In this document: one piece after another, positions 40,393 to 50,141 of the stretch
Layout of the letters: each line of letters starts with the position of its first letter
Position numbering within the stretch: the first letter of the stretch is position 1
Assembly (NCBI RefSeq): GCF_003014495.1
Contig: NZ_PYGC01000005.1
Coordinates: 1 to 64,000, forward strand
Length of the DNA: 64,000 bases
Source: Prolixibacter denitrificans
GTDB lineage: Bacteria > Bacteroidota > Bacteroidia > Bacteroidales > Prolixibacteraceae
Direction: 5' to 3'
Notes under the pieces: generated by a model
Database searches by the model: none
Seen by the model: the letters and a program-made list of their open reading frames with translations, nothing else
Told to the model about the DNA's origin: nothing
Made by a program: the position numbers and the translations under genes

Positions 40393-43013
40393 GGCTTGAT
40401 GACTTTCCGCAGTACGCCCGGCAAACTGAACAGGTCGTAATCGTTGTTGTAGATGATGTACTTGTTGACCCAGCGGGGAGAAAATTTATCCTTGAAACTT
40501 TTCAGTCCTTTGTAGTGGGCAAACGAGCGAAGTTTTTCGTACGCAAAGCGGATAGACTTCTCGGGGAAGTTACGCCCTGCATCGATGCCCGCCATTGGGG
40601 CAAAGCCCATATTCACCGCTTTAAATCCTTCCTTTTTCAGGAAGAAAAACATCTCCACCATCAAAAACTCGATGGTGCCGTTGGGGGCATCTTTCGTTTT
40701 ACGGATTAAATCGTAGGTGGCCTCGCCTTCCACATAATCAGGCATGATGTTGGCAAAAGCAATCACCTTCTCCTCCGGACTCTCGATCGTCAGAATGGTT
40801 TGCTGCTTCAACTCGTCAAAATCGAAAACGCCCTGCGAAAAGACCATTTCGCCATAACCGCGGTCGTCGAGCCATTCGTTCGATACCGCGTGGATTTTCT
40901 GTAGCGTTCCGTCCTTTACCGGGGGACGGTGCACCTTGAACGTGTAACCGGCATCGCGCAGCTTATTGTTCGAGTTTCGCAGCGACTTCTTCTCTTTCCC
41001 GTCCGTGTTGAAGGTATCCATCTCGAGAATCGCCTCCTGTCCGAAGTTCAGCGATTTCAGTCCCAGCGATTCATAAACCGGCACATTCTCTTCCGGCACC
41101 CGGTAATAAATGCTCTTCATCCCGTTGCCTTTGCAGAATTTTTCGAACTCAAGAATAACAACCGCCATCTCCTCATCGTTGGCGCTAACCGGATTTTCGA
41201 GTACAACAGCATAATTTCCAGCCACCCGGTACGAAACAAATCCTTCTACACCTTCAGCTATGTAGAGCAGCTTATCGGAATAGGTTTTGAAATAATCGAG
41301 CGGCGAACGCCCGTATTTATGCACTAGTTTCTTTGCTTTCTCCAGTTCCGTTTCATCAATTTCCACCTCAATCACGTAAGGGCGAATGAGTGAGTAGAGC
41401 AAAAATGCCATCGAAAGGAAGCCGGAAATATTGATCGAACGCAGGAAAGCTCTTGAATAAGCACTGGTAGGATGCAGTATATCGCTGCGATACAAAAAGA
41501 AGTTCTGAATCGTATATTTCACCGACTGGTAGAAACTGAAGTCGATATTGAAGCGGGTTTTATCGAGAAAATAGAACCCCACCACACCGTAAATCAATAC
41601 CGCCAACATGGTAAGAAGCGATGCCGCCAAACCGATGCGTCCCAGCCGGGCGCTGTTCTGCACATAATATTGTCTGCGGGTTATCACCAATGCAATCAAC
41701 AGAAAGAGCGAAAGCGTCGCCTCTTCGTAGTCGATGGCTTTGAACAGGTTTCCGAGGATGGACACAACGGTCAATCCCAGGGCCATATACCAGGCCGTTT
41801 TCGAACCCTTTAGCAGGAAAGCGGAAACCACCAGCAACAACAGCCCCACCGCGAACACCGCGTCATTGGAGATGTGCATAGCCGACAAGGGAAGGAAATT
41901 GTGCAGCATCTGGACCCGGCTGTGAATGGCCGGCGTCAAGGCTGAGATAATATTGACAATTCCGACCGCGAAGGTCAGGAAAACCGGTAGCACGCGCAAT
42001 ATCAGGTTATTTCTGACAAAGAGAAAACTAAAAGCGCCTGCCAGCAGCATTAACCAGAATTCGAAAAAGCGGTAGAGGAACGTGGCCGCAACAGCATCCG
42101 TCAGCGAGTAGCCATAGCGGACGAGAATAAAACTCAGGGAAAGCTCGATGGCGCCCAGTCCGCGCAGGAAAGGCGAGGCGATCAGGAACAACACCGAGAT
42201 GATGTAGCCCATCACCGCTGCTTCGACCGAAATGGGCAATCCCAACGCCCACATCGCGATAAGCAAGTGAGCAATCCCGATAAATTCAATAACTACCGAG
42301 ACGATAACCGTCGCCAGAAAGCCTTTCCGGTTAACGGCTACAGCCAGTATTTCATTGATCTGGGCTTCGAATGACGGACTCAGTTTGACAATCCACTGAT
42401 ACAGCTTCCCTCTCCGGACAATGGAGCGGAAAGCCCAGACAAATAACAGAATCAATAAGATGGAACCACCCAGGGCGTACACCTCGTCGGATGAAACGGT
42501 GTGTTGAACTGCCGAAATGAGGATGGCCGGAACCGCCACAATCACCACCGACAGAATACCCACAAAAGCGTAGATGGAAGAGGCAAAGTGAATCTGCGAT
42601 TTGGTCACCTGCTGCTCTTCAATGTCGCGGGTGAAGAATGCCAGCGAAGAGATTCCGCCCGCCGGCAGGAAAACGCTCACAAAATTGCGTTTCAGAAACA
42701 AAATCATGGCGCTACGCAAAGTGATACGCTGATTCACACTGCGAAAACTGTAGAAATACATGAGTCCCTGCACGCCGATGTAAATAGCTGCCAGAACAAC
42801 CCCTGCCAGCACCTTCATACGGGAAGCGTTTTCCAGCGTCTCACGGATTTGCACCAACTCCGACCGTTCGTGTTTCACGAAGTAAATGGCGAGGCCAATA
42901 AACAGAAAAGCCAGAATGGCCTGAAAGATAATACGGCGGTTTTCGCGAATGAGGGTAATCGTCATTTGCGGTAATTCGCGCCGCCAGCGAGCACTCTTCA
43001 AATTTATTTGCAT
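40389..43013 (-). CDS. MprF-like bifunctional membrane protein (flippase plus phosphatidylglycerol aminoacyltransferase domain)
   Basis: 874 residues (858 if the second Met at 42965 is used). The N-terminal half has about twelve membrane segments, including the flippase-type region (LFLKRNFVSVFLPAGGISSLAFF). The C-terminal ~320 residues are a cytoplasmic DUF2156/LPG-synthetase domain with two GNAT-like folds (YFKTYSDKLLYIAEGVEGFVSYRV; KAVNMGFAPMAGIDAGRNF). In Firmicutes MprF adds Lys or Ala from aminoacyl-tRNA to phosphatidylglycerol and flips it, conferring resistance to cationic peptides. The amino acid used here is unknown. A perfect -7 box lies at 43041-43048, consistent with the upstream start. 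Confidence 0.9.
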   Translation of the reverse strand: MQINLKSARWRRELPQMTITLIRENRRIIFQAILAFLFIGLAIYFVKHERSELVQIRETLENASRMKVLAGVVLAAIYIGVQGLMYFYSFRSVNQRITLRSAMILFLKRNFVSVFLPAGGISSLAFFTRDIEEQQVTKSQIHFASSIYAFVGILSVVIVAVPAILISAVQHTVSSDEVYALGGSILLILLFVWAFRSIVRRGKLYQWIVKLSPSFEAQINEILAVAVNRKGFLATVIVSVVIEFIGIAHLLIAMWALGLPISVEAAVMGYIISVLFLIASPFLRGLGAIELSLSFILVRYGYSLTDAVAATFLYRFFEFWLMLLAGAFSFLFVRNNLILRVLPVFLTFAVGIVNIISALTPAIHSRVQMLHNFLPLSAMHISNDAVFAVGLLLLVVSAFLLKGSKTAWYMALGLTVVSILGNLFKAIDYEEATLSLFLLIALVITRRQYYVQNSARLGRIGLAASLLTMLAVLIYGVVGFYFLDKTRFNIDFSFYQSVKYTIQNFFLYRSDILHPTSAYSRAFLRSINISGFLSMAFLLYSLIRPYVIEVEIDETELEKAKKLVHKYGRSPLDYFKTYSDKLLYIAEGVEGFVSYRVAGNYAVVLENPVSANDEEMAVVILEFEKFCKGNGMKSIYYRVPEENVPVYESLGLKSLNFGQEAILEMDTFNTDGKEKKSLRNSNNKLRDAGYTFKVHRPPVKDGTLQKIHAVSNEWLDDRGYGEMVFSQGVFDFDELKQQTILTIESPEEKVIAFANIMPDYVEGEATYDLIRKTKDAPNGTIEFLMVEMFFFLKKEGFKAVNMGFAPMAGIDAGRNFPEKSIRFAYEKLRSFAHYKGLKSFKDKFSPRWVNKYIIYNNDYDLFSLPGVLRKVIKP

Positions 43014-43040
43014 TAGTGATTGTGATTATACCACCGTAAA

Positions 43041-43048
43041 CAAAGTTA
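43041..43048 (-). promoter_or_regulatory. -7 box of the MprF-like gene
   Basis: Minus-strand TAACTTTG matches TAnnTTTG exactly, 28 bases before the ATG at 43013. Confidence 0.55.
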
Positions 43049-43116
43049 ACAAAATGAAGTTTTGCTTTCACGACTTTTTATGAGCAGGTATGTTTACCGG
43101 CCGACCACTTTTCAAG

Positions 43117-45219
43117 CTATTCCTCCGTACCGGTTACCATTTTTCGCTTCAGCAGCTGAGCATTGATGGCTACGATGACGGTACTCAGACTCATGAAGAC
43201 AGCACCCACAGCCGGGCTAATCAGGATTCCGGCACCATACAGCACACCGGCTGCCAGCGGGATAGCCACTACGTTGTAGGCAGTTGCCCAGATGAAGTTC
43301 TGAATCATCTTCTTATACGTTTCTTTACCGAAAAGAATCAACGCCGAAATGTCGAGCGGATTACTGTTGACCAGGATGATATCGGCAGTTTCGGCAGCGA
43401 TGTCGGTTCCCGAACCTACGGCAATTCCCACATCAGCGGTCGCCAGTGCCGGTGCATCGTTGATACCGTCACCCGTCATGGCCACAAACTCGCCGCTTTT
43501 CTGGTATTCCTTCACTTTTTCCAGCTTCTGATCGGGCAGCACGCCAGCGAAATAATCGTCGAGGCCCAGCTCGTCCGCCACACTTTTGGCCACCTGTTCG
43601 TTGTCACCGGTCATCATTACCAGCTTTAATCCTGCTTTTTTGAGCTGCTTCACTGCCTCGTAGGATTCTTCCCGTATTTCGTCAGCCATGGCGATGAAAC
43701 CGGCCAGCTCTTCGTCGACCAGTACGAACACAACCGTTTCCTGGTTATTTTTAAACGCCTCGTCCGGCAGTTCGATGTTTTGCTCCTTCACGTAATCCGG
43801 GCTTACCACCTTCACGTTCTTCCCGTCGACGGACGCCTGAATTCCTTTTCCCGTTAACGAATCGAACTCTTTCGCCCCGGGAACATCGACGCCTTCGTCT
43901 TTCACCTTCTGCATAATTCCGGCAGCCAACGGGTGTTCCGATTGCGCCTCGAGTGCACCTGCCAGTTTCAGCACTTCTTCGTCTGAAAATTTTTCCGCGA
44001 AAGCGCCATAACGGGTTACCCCGAAGTTCCCTTTTGTGAGCGTACCCGTTTTATCGAACGCCAACAGCGAAACTTTCCGGGCATTCTCGAAAGCCGTCCG
44101 GTTCCGGATGAGCAGTCCGCGCCGGGCCGACACAGCAGTAGAAATAGCCACGACCAACGGAACGGCCAGTCCCAATGCGTGCGGACAAGTAATCACCATC
44201 ACGGTGGCCATCCGCTCCAGCGCGAAGACAAACGATTTTCCCAGAGCCAGCCAGGTCGCCAGTGTTCCGAACCCGATGGTCAGTGCAATCAGCGTCAGCC
44301 AGAAAGCAATCCGGTCGGCCAGGTGTTGCGTGCGCGACTTCTCAGCCTGCGCATCCCGCACCATGTTGATGACCTTGTTCAGATAGGCATCCTCGCCCAC
44401 CTGTTTCACCGTCACTTCCAGTGAGCCATTTCCGTTGACCGTACCGCCAATCACCTCGTCGCCGGTCGATTTCTTCACCGGTTTCGATTCGCCGGTTACC
44501 ATCGCTTCGTTCACGTTACTCTCGCCTTTGCTCACCTCGCCGTCCACGGGAATTTTCTCGCCCGGGCGTACCAGCACAACATCATCTTTATTAAGTTGGT
44601 CGACTTTTACATCTTCGGTTTCGCCATTCGACAAACGGTGCGCCTCCGAAGGCATCATCTCGACGAGCATCTGCAACGAGCGGGATGCTCCCACCACCGA
44701 TTTCATCTCGATCCAGTGGCCCAGCAACATGATATCGATTAAGGTGGCCAGCTCCCAGAAAAAGGTCTGTCCTTTCACACCAAACGTAGTGGCTGAGCTG
44801 TATCCCCAGGCAACGGTTACCGCTACCGCGATAAGCGTCATCATGCCCGGCAACTTCTTTTTCAGCTCCGACACGAGGCCTTTCAGGAATGGCCAACCAC
44901 CATAGAAATAGATGAAGGTGGACAGGACAAATAACAGGTAGTTGCTGAAGCCCAGGTTGAGCTGATAGCCCAACAGGTTTTGAATCATAGGCGACAGCAC
45001 CAGAATCGGGATGGTCACAACCAACGAAATCCAGAACCTTCGCAGGAAATCGACAATCATGTGCGCGTGGTGCCCCGCATGATCGTGATGGGAATGGTGA
45101 TGATTCCCGTGTTCCGAATTTTCGTGTTGATGGTGATGTTCCTGGTGTTGATGATGATGTTCTTCATGATGATGTTCACCATGCTGATGATCGGTATGAT
45201 GTTCGTGTTGATGATCCAT
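43117..45219 (-). CDS. copB: Copper-type P1B ATPase (CopB-like) with His-rich N-terminus
   Basis: 700 residues. The first 53 residues are about half His (27 His), a metal-binding extension replacing the usual heavy-metal-associated domain. Eight membrane segments follow, with CPH at 345-347 in the sixth ([15 protein letters not shown]), the CopB (P1B-3) signature rather than the CPC of CopA. The phosphorylation motif DKTGTLT has Asp389. The actuator TGES ([11 protein letters not shown]) and the hinge [16 protein letters not shown] are present. P1B-3 pumps export copper, reportedly Cu(II) and/or silver, from the cytoplasm. Downstream of a Met-rich exported protein and a Cys-rich small membrane protein, it forms a probable copper-handling module. 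Confidence 0.95.
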   Translation of the reverse strand: MDHQHEHHTDHQHGEHHHEEHHHQHQEHHHQHENSEHGNHHHSHHDHAGHHAHMIVDFLRRFWISLVVTIPILVLSPMIQNLLGYQLNLGFSNYLLFVLSTFIYFYGGWPFLKGLVSELKKKLPGMMTLIAVAVTVAWGYSSATTFGVKGQTFFWELATLIDIMLLGHWIEMKSVVGASRSLQMLVEMMPSEAHRLSNGETEDVKVDQLNKDDVVLVRPGEKIPVDGEVSKGESNVNEAMVTGESKPVKKSTGDEVIGGTVNGNGSLEVTVKQVGEDAYLNKVINMVRDAQAEKSRTQHLADRIAFWLTLIALTIGFGTLATWLALGKSFVFALERMATVMVITCPHALGLAVPLVVAISTAVSARRGLLIRNRTAFENARKVSLLAFDKTGTLTKGNFGVTRYGAFAEKFSDEEVLKLAGALEAQSEHPLAAGIMQKVKDEGVDVPGAKEFDSLTGKGIQASVDGKNVKVVSPDYVKEQNIELPDEAFKNNQETVVFVLVDEELAGFIAMADEIREESYEAVKQLKKAGLKLVMMTGDNEQVAKSVADELGLDDYFAGVLPDQKLEKVKEYQKSGEFVAMTGDGINDAPALATADVGIAVGSGTDIAAETADIILVNSNPLDISALILFGKETYKKMIQNFIWATAYNVVAIPLAAGVLYGAGILISPAVGAVFMSLSTVIVAINAQLLKRKMVTGTEE

Positions 45220-45376
45220 AGTTGCTTTTTTAGGTTAACAAAATCGATAACTGAACGAATGCACCGTCCGGAGGAGATTGATGACAACGCAAAAATTTTC
45301 GGAACGGGTGAAGCCGCAACACGACTTCACTCATTCCGAATAAGGGTATTTCTATTTAATAATACGCCTCAACTCA

Positions 45377-45982
45377 TTAATTGTTCATCATTCCTCTTCT
45401 CATTCTGTTGTTGTACATGTTGCCATTCTGCATGGAATTCATCATCCAACCCTGAAATTCCTTCTGCTGTGAATCGTTCAGAACTGACTCCATCTGTTGC
45501 ACTGTTTTATAGGCGTCTATTCCGATATTAATTCCTGCCTCGGTGCAACTTTGCAGCTGTTTACGCACTACTTCGGGTGAAGCGTTATTTTGCAGCAATG
45601 ACTGCAGTTTCAGTTGACGTTTTTGTCGTAAAGCCTGCATGTCGACCTCTTTCTTCTGATAAGCCGTTTGCAGGTCAATCAGTTTCTCGGTCTGGTCGGA
45701 AGTAAGCGCCAATTGTGACTGCATATGAGGCAGCATGGCCACCACGCGTTCGTACCGCCACATGGGCAAAGTTCCGCCCATCATCATCATGTGAGAATAG
45801 TTACCATTCATCATGCCCTGGCCCATCATTCCGCCGGACATCATTCCGTAGTTTCCCTGCATCATCATGCCGGATTGGTTATGCATGTTACGCATGCTTC
45901 CCTGATTCATGTTTGATTGTGCTTCAGCTGTTAGCCCTGTTGCCAGGAGTACAGCGACAATCAGTACCGCAATTTTCTTCAT
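45377..45982 (-). CDS. Exported Met-rich Spy/CpxP-like protein
   Basis: 201 residues with signal peptide (MKKIAVLIVAVLLATGLTAEA). Residues about 22-75 form a Met/Gly/Asn/His-rich stretch (MMMQGNYGMMSGGMMGQGMM), of the kind that binds Cu(I) in periplasmic proteins. The remaining part is helical with LTSDQTEKLIDLQTAYQKKEVDMQALRQKRQ, the LTxxQ-type arrangement of Spy/CpxP and heavy-metal sensor proteins. The C-terminus is again Met/Asn-rich. It lies between the CopB-type ATPase (downstream) and the small Cys-rich gene (upstream), so a role in periplasmic metal buffering or folding stress is likely but inferred. Confidence 0.85.
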   Translation of the reverse strand: MKKIAVLIVAVLLATGLTAEAQSNMNQGSMRNMHNQSGMMMQGNYGMMSGGMMGQGMMNGNYSHMMMMGGTLPMWRYERVVAMLPHMQSQLALTSDQTEKLIDLQTAYQKKEVDMQALRQKRQLKLQSLLQNNASPEVVRKQLQSCTEAGINIGIDAYKTVQQMESVLNDSQQKEFQGWMMNSMQNGNMYNNRMRRGMMNN

Positions 45983-46036
45983 CTTAAATTCTCCTCTAAT
46001 TTTTTATTTCAACATCTGATTCTTTACATCGGGCCA

Positions 46037-46249
46037 TCACCCGGAAACAGTTTGTGCCGATTTATTTTCGTTGCAATCGGTAATTTCTTTCACCTGGCAG
46101 GCTGCGCATCCTTCCGAGCTATCGTTGGGATCCATCGAGCAGGAATGGGCTTCGAATGTTGCTTTCGGATCGAAAAGCATTTTCACTCCCAACGCTAACA
46201 TCACGATGGCTACCAGTACAATTGATATGAGAAATATTTTGAAAAACAT
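46037..46249 (-). CDS. Small Cys-rich membrane protein
   Basis: 70 residues. One membrane helix at 3-26 (FKIFLISIVLVAIVMLALGVKM) is followed by a short hydrophilic tail with four Cys (HSCSMDPNDSSEGCAACQVKEITDC). The shape recalls small NqrM-type (DUF539) assembly proteins, also one helix plus a Cys cluster, but the sequence does not clearly belong to them. Being the first gene of the copper module, after a perfect -7 box, it may bind metal. I give no function. Confidence 0.7.
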   Translation of the reverse strand: MFFKIFLISIVLVAIVMLALGVKMLFDPKATFEAHSCSMDPNDSSEGCAACQVKEITDCNENKSAQTVSG

Positions 46250-46368
46250 GACTTCTGATTTTTATGATTCAACTTCGGTTATCTGTGTATTGTATACCAT
46301 TGCTAGTTCCTGTTGTGTAGCTTTTGATCGATTTCCGTTTTCATCGGAACCTCCTTCCCTTTTGATTT

Positions 46369-46376
46369 CAAAGGTA
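46369..46376 (-). promoter_or_regulatory. -7 box of the copper module
   Basis: Minus-strand TACCTTTG matches TAnnTTTG exactly. It is 120 bases before the Cys-rich gene, leaving a leader that contains an ATCGATTTCCG/CGGAA dyad. The -33 box is unclear. Confidence 0.45.
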
Positions 46377-46513
46377 AAACCAACCCACAAGCTAGCTGTT
46401 ACACAATCTGTGATAAGATTTATACATTCTGCAGGTTATCCTGTTTTTTAGATTTTTTAACATGAAATCTTCTTATGAGGCTGTTGGTTGTCTTCAATTT
46501 CCTGTTGCTGGAA

Positions 46514-46543
46514 TTGAGTTTTATGAATTAACTGCTAACTTTA
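46514..46543 (+). promoter_or_regulatory. Bacteroidota-type promoter of the DUF2007-dgkA operon
   Basis: TTG (46514-46516) and TAACTTTA (46536-46543) are 19 bases apart, fitting the phylum's promoter, with one mismatch in the -7 box. Confidence 0.55.
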
Positions 46544-46561
46544 GTCATCATCAAAGTATCC

Positions 46562-46810
46562 ATGACCATGAATGATATAAAAGCCGTTGAAGTGTTTGCC
46601 GGAACCAGTTGGGAATCCGGTTTAGTGAAAAGCCTGCTGGAAAATGCGGAGATTGAAGTATTTGTTCAGGATGAAATACAGGGAAATTTAGTGCCCTGGT
46701 ACACGAGTCCCGGAGGAACAAGTTCGATCCGACTGGTTGTTTCCAGCGAAAATGAAGAGAAAGCCCGTGAAGTAGTAAACCAGTACATGACCGATATAGC
46801 CCGCCGGTAG
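46562..46810 (+). CDS. DUF2007-domain protein
   Basis: 82 residues (80 from the second ATG at 46568). It carries the DUF2007 pattern EVFAGTSWESGLVKSLLENAEIEVFVQDE, then SSIRLVVSSENEEKAREVVNQYM. The ferredoxin-like fold is PII-related, and these are described as putative signal-transducing proteins. No ligand is known. Six bases separate it from dgkA, and the VOC gene follows, so the three probably form an operon driven by the promoter at 46514. Confidence 0.9.
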   Translation: MTMNDIKAVEVFAGTSWESGLVKSLLENAEIEVFVQDEIQGNLVPWYTSPGGTSSIRLVVSSENEEKAREVVNQYMTDIARR

Positions 46811-46816
46811 TTGTAA

Positions 46817-47203
46817 ATGGAAGAATCAAACGATAACTTTTTTGTTCGAAGAAAACGAGCCTTTGGCCATGCCGGGAGAGGATTGCGTCTCCTCGCCGGG
46901 AAAGAGGTTCATTTCCGTATACATTTGGCTGCTTTTATGTTGGTACTGCTGGTCGGCTGGTGGACAGAAATCTCCCCTGCCGAATGGCTGAGCATTATCA
47001 TCGTGAGCGGACTGGTGCTTGCGGCCGAGGCCTTTAACAGCGTACTGGAACGACTTTGCGACTTCGTATCGCCGGAGTATCATGCACGAATAAAAGATAT
47101 CAAAGACATGTCGGCCGCAGCCGTTACCCTGGCAGCGATTGCGGCCTTTGTCACCGGATTGATCATTTTTATTCCCAAACTTATTTTCCCACTGTTTTCA
47201 TAA
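46817..47203 (+). CDS. dgkA: Diacylglycerol kinase family membrane protein
   Basis: 128 residues, three membrane helices. The conserved core AAEAFNSVLERLCDF (about 70-84) and HARIKDIKDMSAAAVTLAAI (about 91-110) carry the Glu, Asn and Asp-Lys-Asp residues of the DgkA active site. It phosphorylates diacylglycerol, or undecaprenol in Gram-positive bacteria, at the inner membrane. Bacteroidota members of this short class may prefer undecaprenol; the sequence alone does not settle this. It is the second gene of the operon. Confidence 0.93.
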   Translation: MEESNDNFFVRRKRAFGHAGRGLRLLAGKEVHFRIHLAAFMLVLLVGWWTEISPAEWLSIIIVSGLVLAAEAFNSVLERLCDFVSPEYHARIKDIKDMSAAAVTLAAIAAFVTGLIIFIPKLIFPLFS

Positions 47204-47216
47204 CTGAAAAGAATAG

Positions 47217-47600
47217 ATGAAGATTGAACATATTGCTATCTGGACGCTCCATCTGGAAGAGATGAAAACGTTCTATGAGACTTATTTCTCGGCGAAAGCC
47301 GGAAACCAATACCACAACCCGAACAAACAGTTTCGATCGTATTTTCTTTCATTCGATGAAGGTCCGCGAATGGAGCTAATGCATCGACCGGGAATGAGTC
47401 AGAACTCAGGCAGCACCGACTTGACCGGCATCACACACCTGGCCTTTTCGGCAGGCAGCAGGGCAGCTGTTGACCAACTCACGGAAAAGTTGCGCCGCGA
47501 AGGATATGTTGTTGCAGGAGAACCCCGCGTAACCGGAGACGGTTACTACGAAAGCGTCATTCTCGATCCGGATGGAAATCATATCGAAATAACTGAATGA
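47217..47600 (+). CDS. VOC-superfamily (glyoxalase-like) protein
   Basis: 127 residues, the size of a single VOC domain with two beta-alpha-beta-beta-beta modules. It opens MKIEHIAIWTLHLEEMKTFYETYF with the metal-binding His5, then RMELMHRPG with Glu, ITHLAFSAGS with His, and a final VILDPDGNHIEITE with Glu. This is the usual H/E/H/E metal set. Family members are glyoxalases, dioxygenases or resistance proteins. The substrate is unassigned. It follows dgkA by 13 bases. Confidence 0.9.
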   Translation: MKIEHIAIWTLHLEEMKTFYETYFSAKAGNQYHNPNKQFRSYFLSFDEGPRMELMHRPGMSQNSGSTDLTGITHLAFSAGSRAAVDQLTEKLRREGYVVAGEPRVTGDGYYESVILDPDGNHIEITE

Positions 47601-47738
47601 TATACAAGCCGGATATTCATGTCTTCTTTTTTCGATACTTAGGTTGATTTGCCGTGCCGAATCGTGTAAATTTAGGATGCAGACACTCCAACCATATCTG
47701 AAACATTATTCTGTAACTAACCAGTAAACAATTATTTT

Positions 47739-48992
47739 GTGAAGAGTTCCATTTATAATAACCTGAATGATCCTGAAAAGCTGGAAGAGCTTTACCAGTC
47801 CAATCCCAAGCGGTTTGCAGAAGCCTTCCGGGAACTATCTCCTTACCTCACCGACAAGCCGGGCGTTGACTTTTGGATGGCCCGCCTTGATTACCAGAAA
47901 ACGGAAACACCGGCCGAAAAGGAACGGTACCGAAATAGTCTTTGGTTGCTGGTTCTTTGCAGTGTTTTTGCCATTTTCCTCATCCGGCTTCCCGATATCG
48001 CCGGATGGAAGGCCGAGGAGTTTTATCCACCCAATGCGCCGTTTATCGTCTTTGCAGCGATGACTATTTACATTTTCTTCGACCGGAAAAGATGGAGCAA
48101 AAGCCGCTTTGGCCAGGTTATCGTCTTGCTGATTGTCCCCGCGATCTACATCAATCTGCTGCCGGGCTATTTCAACAACGACATTAGCACGTTAATCTAC
48201 ATCCATTCCCCGGTGCTTCTTTGGGGAATCTTTGGCTGGGTTTATATTAATTTCAACCGGAGGGATTTATCACGTCGCGCTGTTTTCATCCGTGCCAACG
48301 GCGATATCATCATACTGACGGGCTTGTTCCTGATTGCCGGCGGCATCATGACCGGGTTAACACTAGGCCTCTTCGACGTCATCCACGTCAACATTGAGAA
48401 ATTTTACCTTTATAATATTGTTCCGGCCGGATTGGTTTCCGCTCCCGTAGTCAGTTTATGGGTTATCCGACACCACCCGACCATCACGAATAAACTCGCT
48501 CCGGTCATTGCACGGATTTTCACGCCATTGGTTTTTCTCTCGCTGCTCGCCTACCTCATTGCGCTTCCCTGGGCCGGACCGAATTTATTCAGCGACCGTG
48601 AATTTTTGTTGCTCTTTAACCTGATGTTGCTCGCCGTTGCGGCCATCATCGCCTTTTCGATATCGGAAACCAAGCAGAAAGCCAGCCGCTTCAACCTGGC
48701 CATGTTGTTTGGACTGACCATTATGGCCGGCATTGCGAACCTGATGGCTTTAGTTGCCATTGTGCACCGCATCAGCGAATATGGGATTACGCCCAACCGC
48801 TTTTCGGTTATCGCCATCAATATCCTGCTGTTTGTCCATTTGATATTTATCGGAAGGCGATTGGGACAGGTCATTTTTCAGGGCAAAAAAGTTCAGGTTG
48901 TGGAAAAAGCGATCACCTCTTATTTGCCGGTCTATCTACTGTGGGCAGGATTCGTCGTTTTCTTCTTCCCGATTATTTTCGGTGCTTATTAA
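47739..48992 (+). CDS. DUF4153-family membrane protein (GTG start)
   Basis: 417 residues starting at a GTG. The N-terminal ~65 residues are soluble (LNDPEKLEELYQSNPKRFAEAFRELSPYL), followed by about ten membrane helices. The layout matches the DUF4153 family of polytopic membrane proteins of unknown function, common in Bacteroidota. No signal peptide or catalytic motif is visible. Monocistronic. It overlaps the convergent dinB gene by four bases at its 3' end. Confidence 0.85.
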   Translation: MKSSIYNNLNDPEKLEELYQSNPKRFAEAFRELSPYLTDKPGVDFWMARLDYQKTETPAEKERYRNSLWLLVLCSVFAIFLIRLPDIAGWKAEEFYPPNAPFIVFAAMTIYIFFDRKRWSKSRFGQVIVLLIVPAIYINLLPGYFNNDISTLIYIHSPVLLWGIFGWVYINFNRRDLSRRAVFIRANGDIIILTGLFLIAGGIMTGLTLGLFDVIHVNIEKFYLYNIVPAGLVSAPVVSLWVIRHHPTITNKLAPVIARIFTPLVFLSLLAYLIALPWAGPNLFSDREFLLLFNLMLLAVAAIIAFSISETKQKASRFNLAMLFGLTIMAGIANLMALVAIVHRISEYGITPNRFSVIAINILLFVHLIFIGRRLGQVIFQGKKVQVVEKAITSYLPVYLLWAGFVVFFFPIIFGAY

Positions 48993-50062
48993 AATTCCAG
49001 CGTAAGCTGAACAGGAATTCCTTCGCCCGGAAGGGTAAGATTGGAAAGCGTCAATCCCAGAAGGCGTACTCCTTTTTGGGCCGCTTCGTAATATGGCAAC
49101 AAATCAACGCCGGTGCGGTAAAGCTGTTCCATGCCAATAACGTTTCCCGTGAAGGTGTGGCTCCTGGTAATCTGCTCGAAGTCGGCATATTTCACTTTGA
49201 GCGTGATGGTTTTTCCCATGGCCTGCTTCTTTTTCACCCGGTTCCAGACGATTTCGGCAATGATTTCCAGTTCGTGTTGCAACTCTTTCGCATCATACAA
49301 ATCACGATCAAAGGTCCTCTCACCGCCAATGGATTTTCGTTCCCGATTTGGGTTTACCGGACGATTGTCAATTCCGCGGGCAATATCGTAGTAATAGCTT
49401 CCGGCTTTGCCAAACGAACGAATAAGTTCGGCCCGATCGAATTTCTTCAGGTCGCGCCCAAAATGAATGCCCATTTCATGTAAGCGGCCTGCCGTCACTT
49501 TTCCAACTCCGAAAAATTTATCGATTTCCAGTTTCTCCACAAATGCTTCCGCATCCTCTGGCGGAATGACAAACAAACCATCTGGTTTCCGGTAGTCGGA
49601 AGCAATCTTAGCCAGGAATTTGTTGCAGGAAACGCCCGCCGAAGCAGTCAGGTTCACTTCTTCTTTAATTCGCTGCTTGATTTCACGGGCAATCAGCGTT
49701 GCCGAAGGTTTTCCTTTTTTGTGAAAAGTGACATCCAGAAAAGCCTCGTCCAGCGAAAGGGGCTCGACCAAATCAGTGTATTCATGAAAAATGGACTGGA
49801 TTTGTTCCGACACTTTGCGATAAGTATCGAAGTGTGGCTTAATGAAGATGAGATCGGGACATTTTCGGGCTGCCGTTACGGAAGGCATGGCTGAGCGAAC
49901 ACCAAACTTACGCGCTTCGTAGCTGGCTGCAGCCACTACCCCCCGCTGACGACTTCCGCCAACAGCAACAGGTTTTCCACGCAATTCGGGATTGTCGCGC
50001 TGCTCCACCGACGCGTAGAATGCGTCCATGTCGATATGGATAATCTTCCTGACCGGTTCCAT
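48989..50062 (-). CDS. dinB: DNA polymerase IV (Y family)
   Basis: 357 residues from the ATG at 50062 (an ATG seven codons earlier is possible). Catalytic motifs are IIHIDMDAFYASVEQRDNPELRGKPVAVGG with the first Asp pair, and EPLSLDEAFLDVT with Asp and Glu. GVGKVTAGRLHEMGI is the helix-hairpin-helix of the thumb. The little-finger domain ends with LLGLTLSNL. There is no obvious beta-clamp QLxLF motif, but the C-terminus is VQLTLEF, which is close to one. It performs error-prone translesion synthesis. It is the last gene of the minus-strand run of nucleic-acid genes. Confidence 0.96.
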   Translation of the reverse strand: MEPVRKIIHIDMDAFYASVEQRDNPELRGKPVAVGGSRQRGVVAAASYEARKFGVRSAMPSVTAARKCPDLIFIKPHFDTYRKVSEQIQSIFHEYTDLVEPLSLDEAFLDVTFHKKGKPSATLIAREIKQRIKEEVNLTASAGVSCNKFLAKIASDYRKPDGLFVIPPEDAEAFVEKLEIDKFFGVGKVTAGRLHEMGIHFGRDLKKFDRAELIRSFGKAGSYYYDIARGIDNRPVNPNRERKSIGGERTFDRDLYDAKELQHELEIIAEIVWNRVKKKQAMGKTITLKVKYADFEQITRSHTFTGNVIGMEQLYRTGVDLLPYYEAAQKGVRLLGLTLSNLTLPGEGIPVQLTLEF

Positions 50063-50141
50063 AACAGGATTTCCTTCGTACAAATGTAACAGGGAAATCC
50101 GAAATGTGGAGACAAATACCGGTCAGTCGATGTTGCCCGAT

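Noticed and set aside
45057-45287. Plus/minus-strand ORFs rich in Ile/Met/Asn opposite the copB His tract
   Set aside because: They are frames of the His codon repeats (CAT/CAC) of copB, not separate genes.
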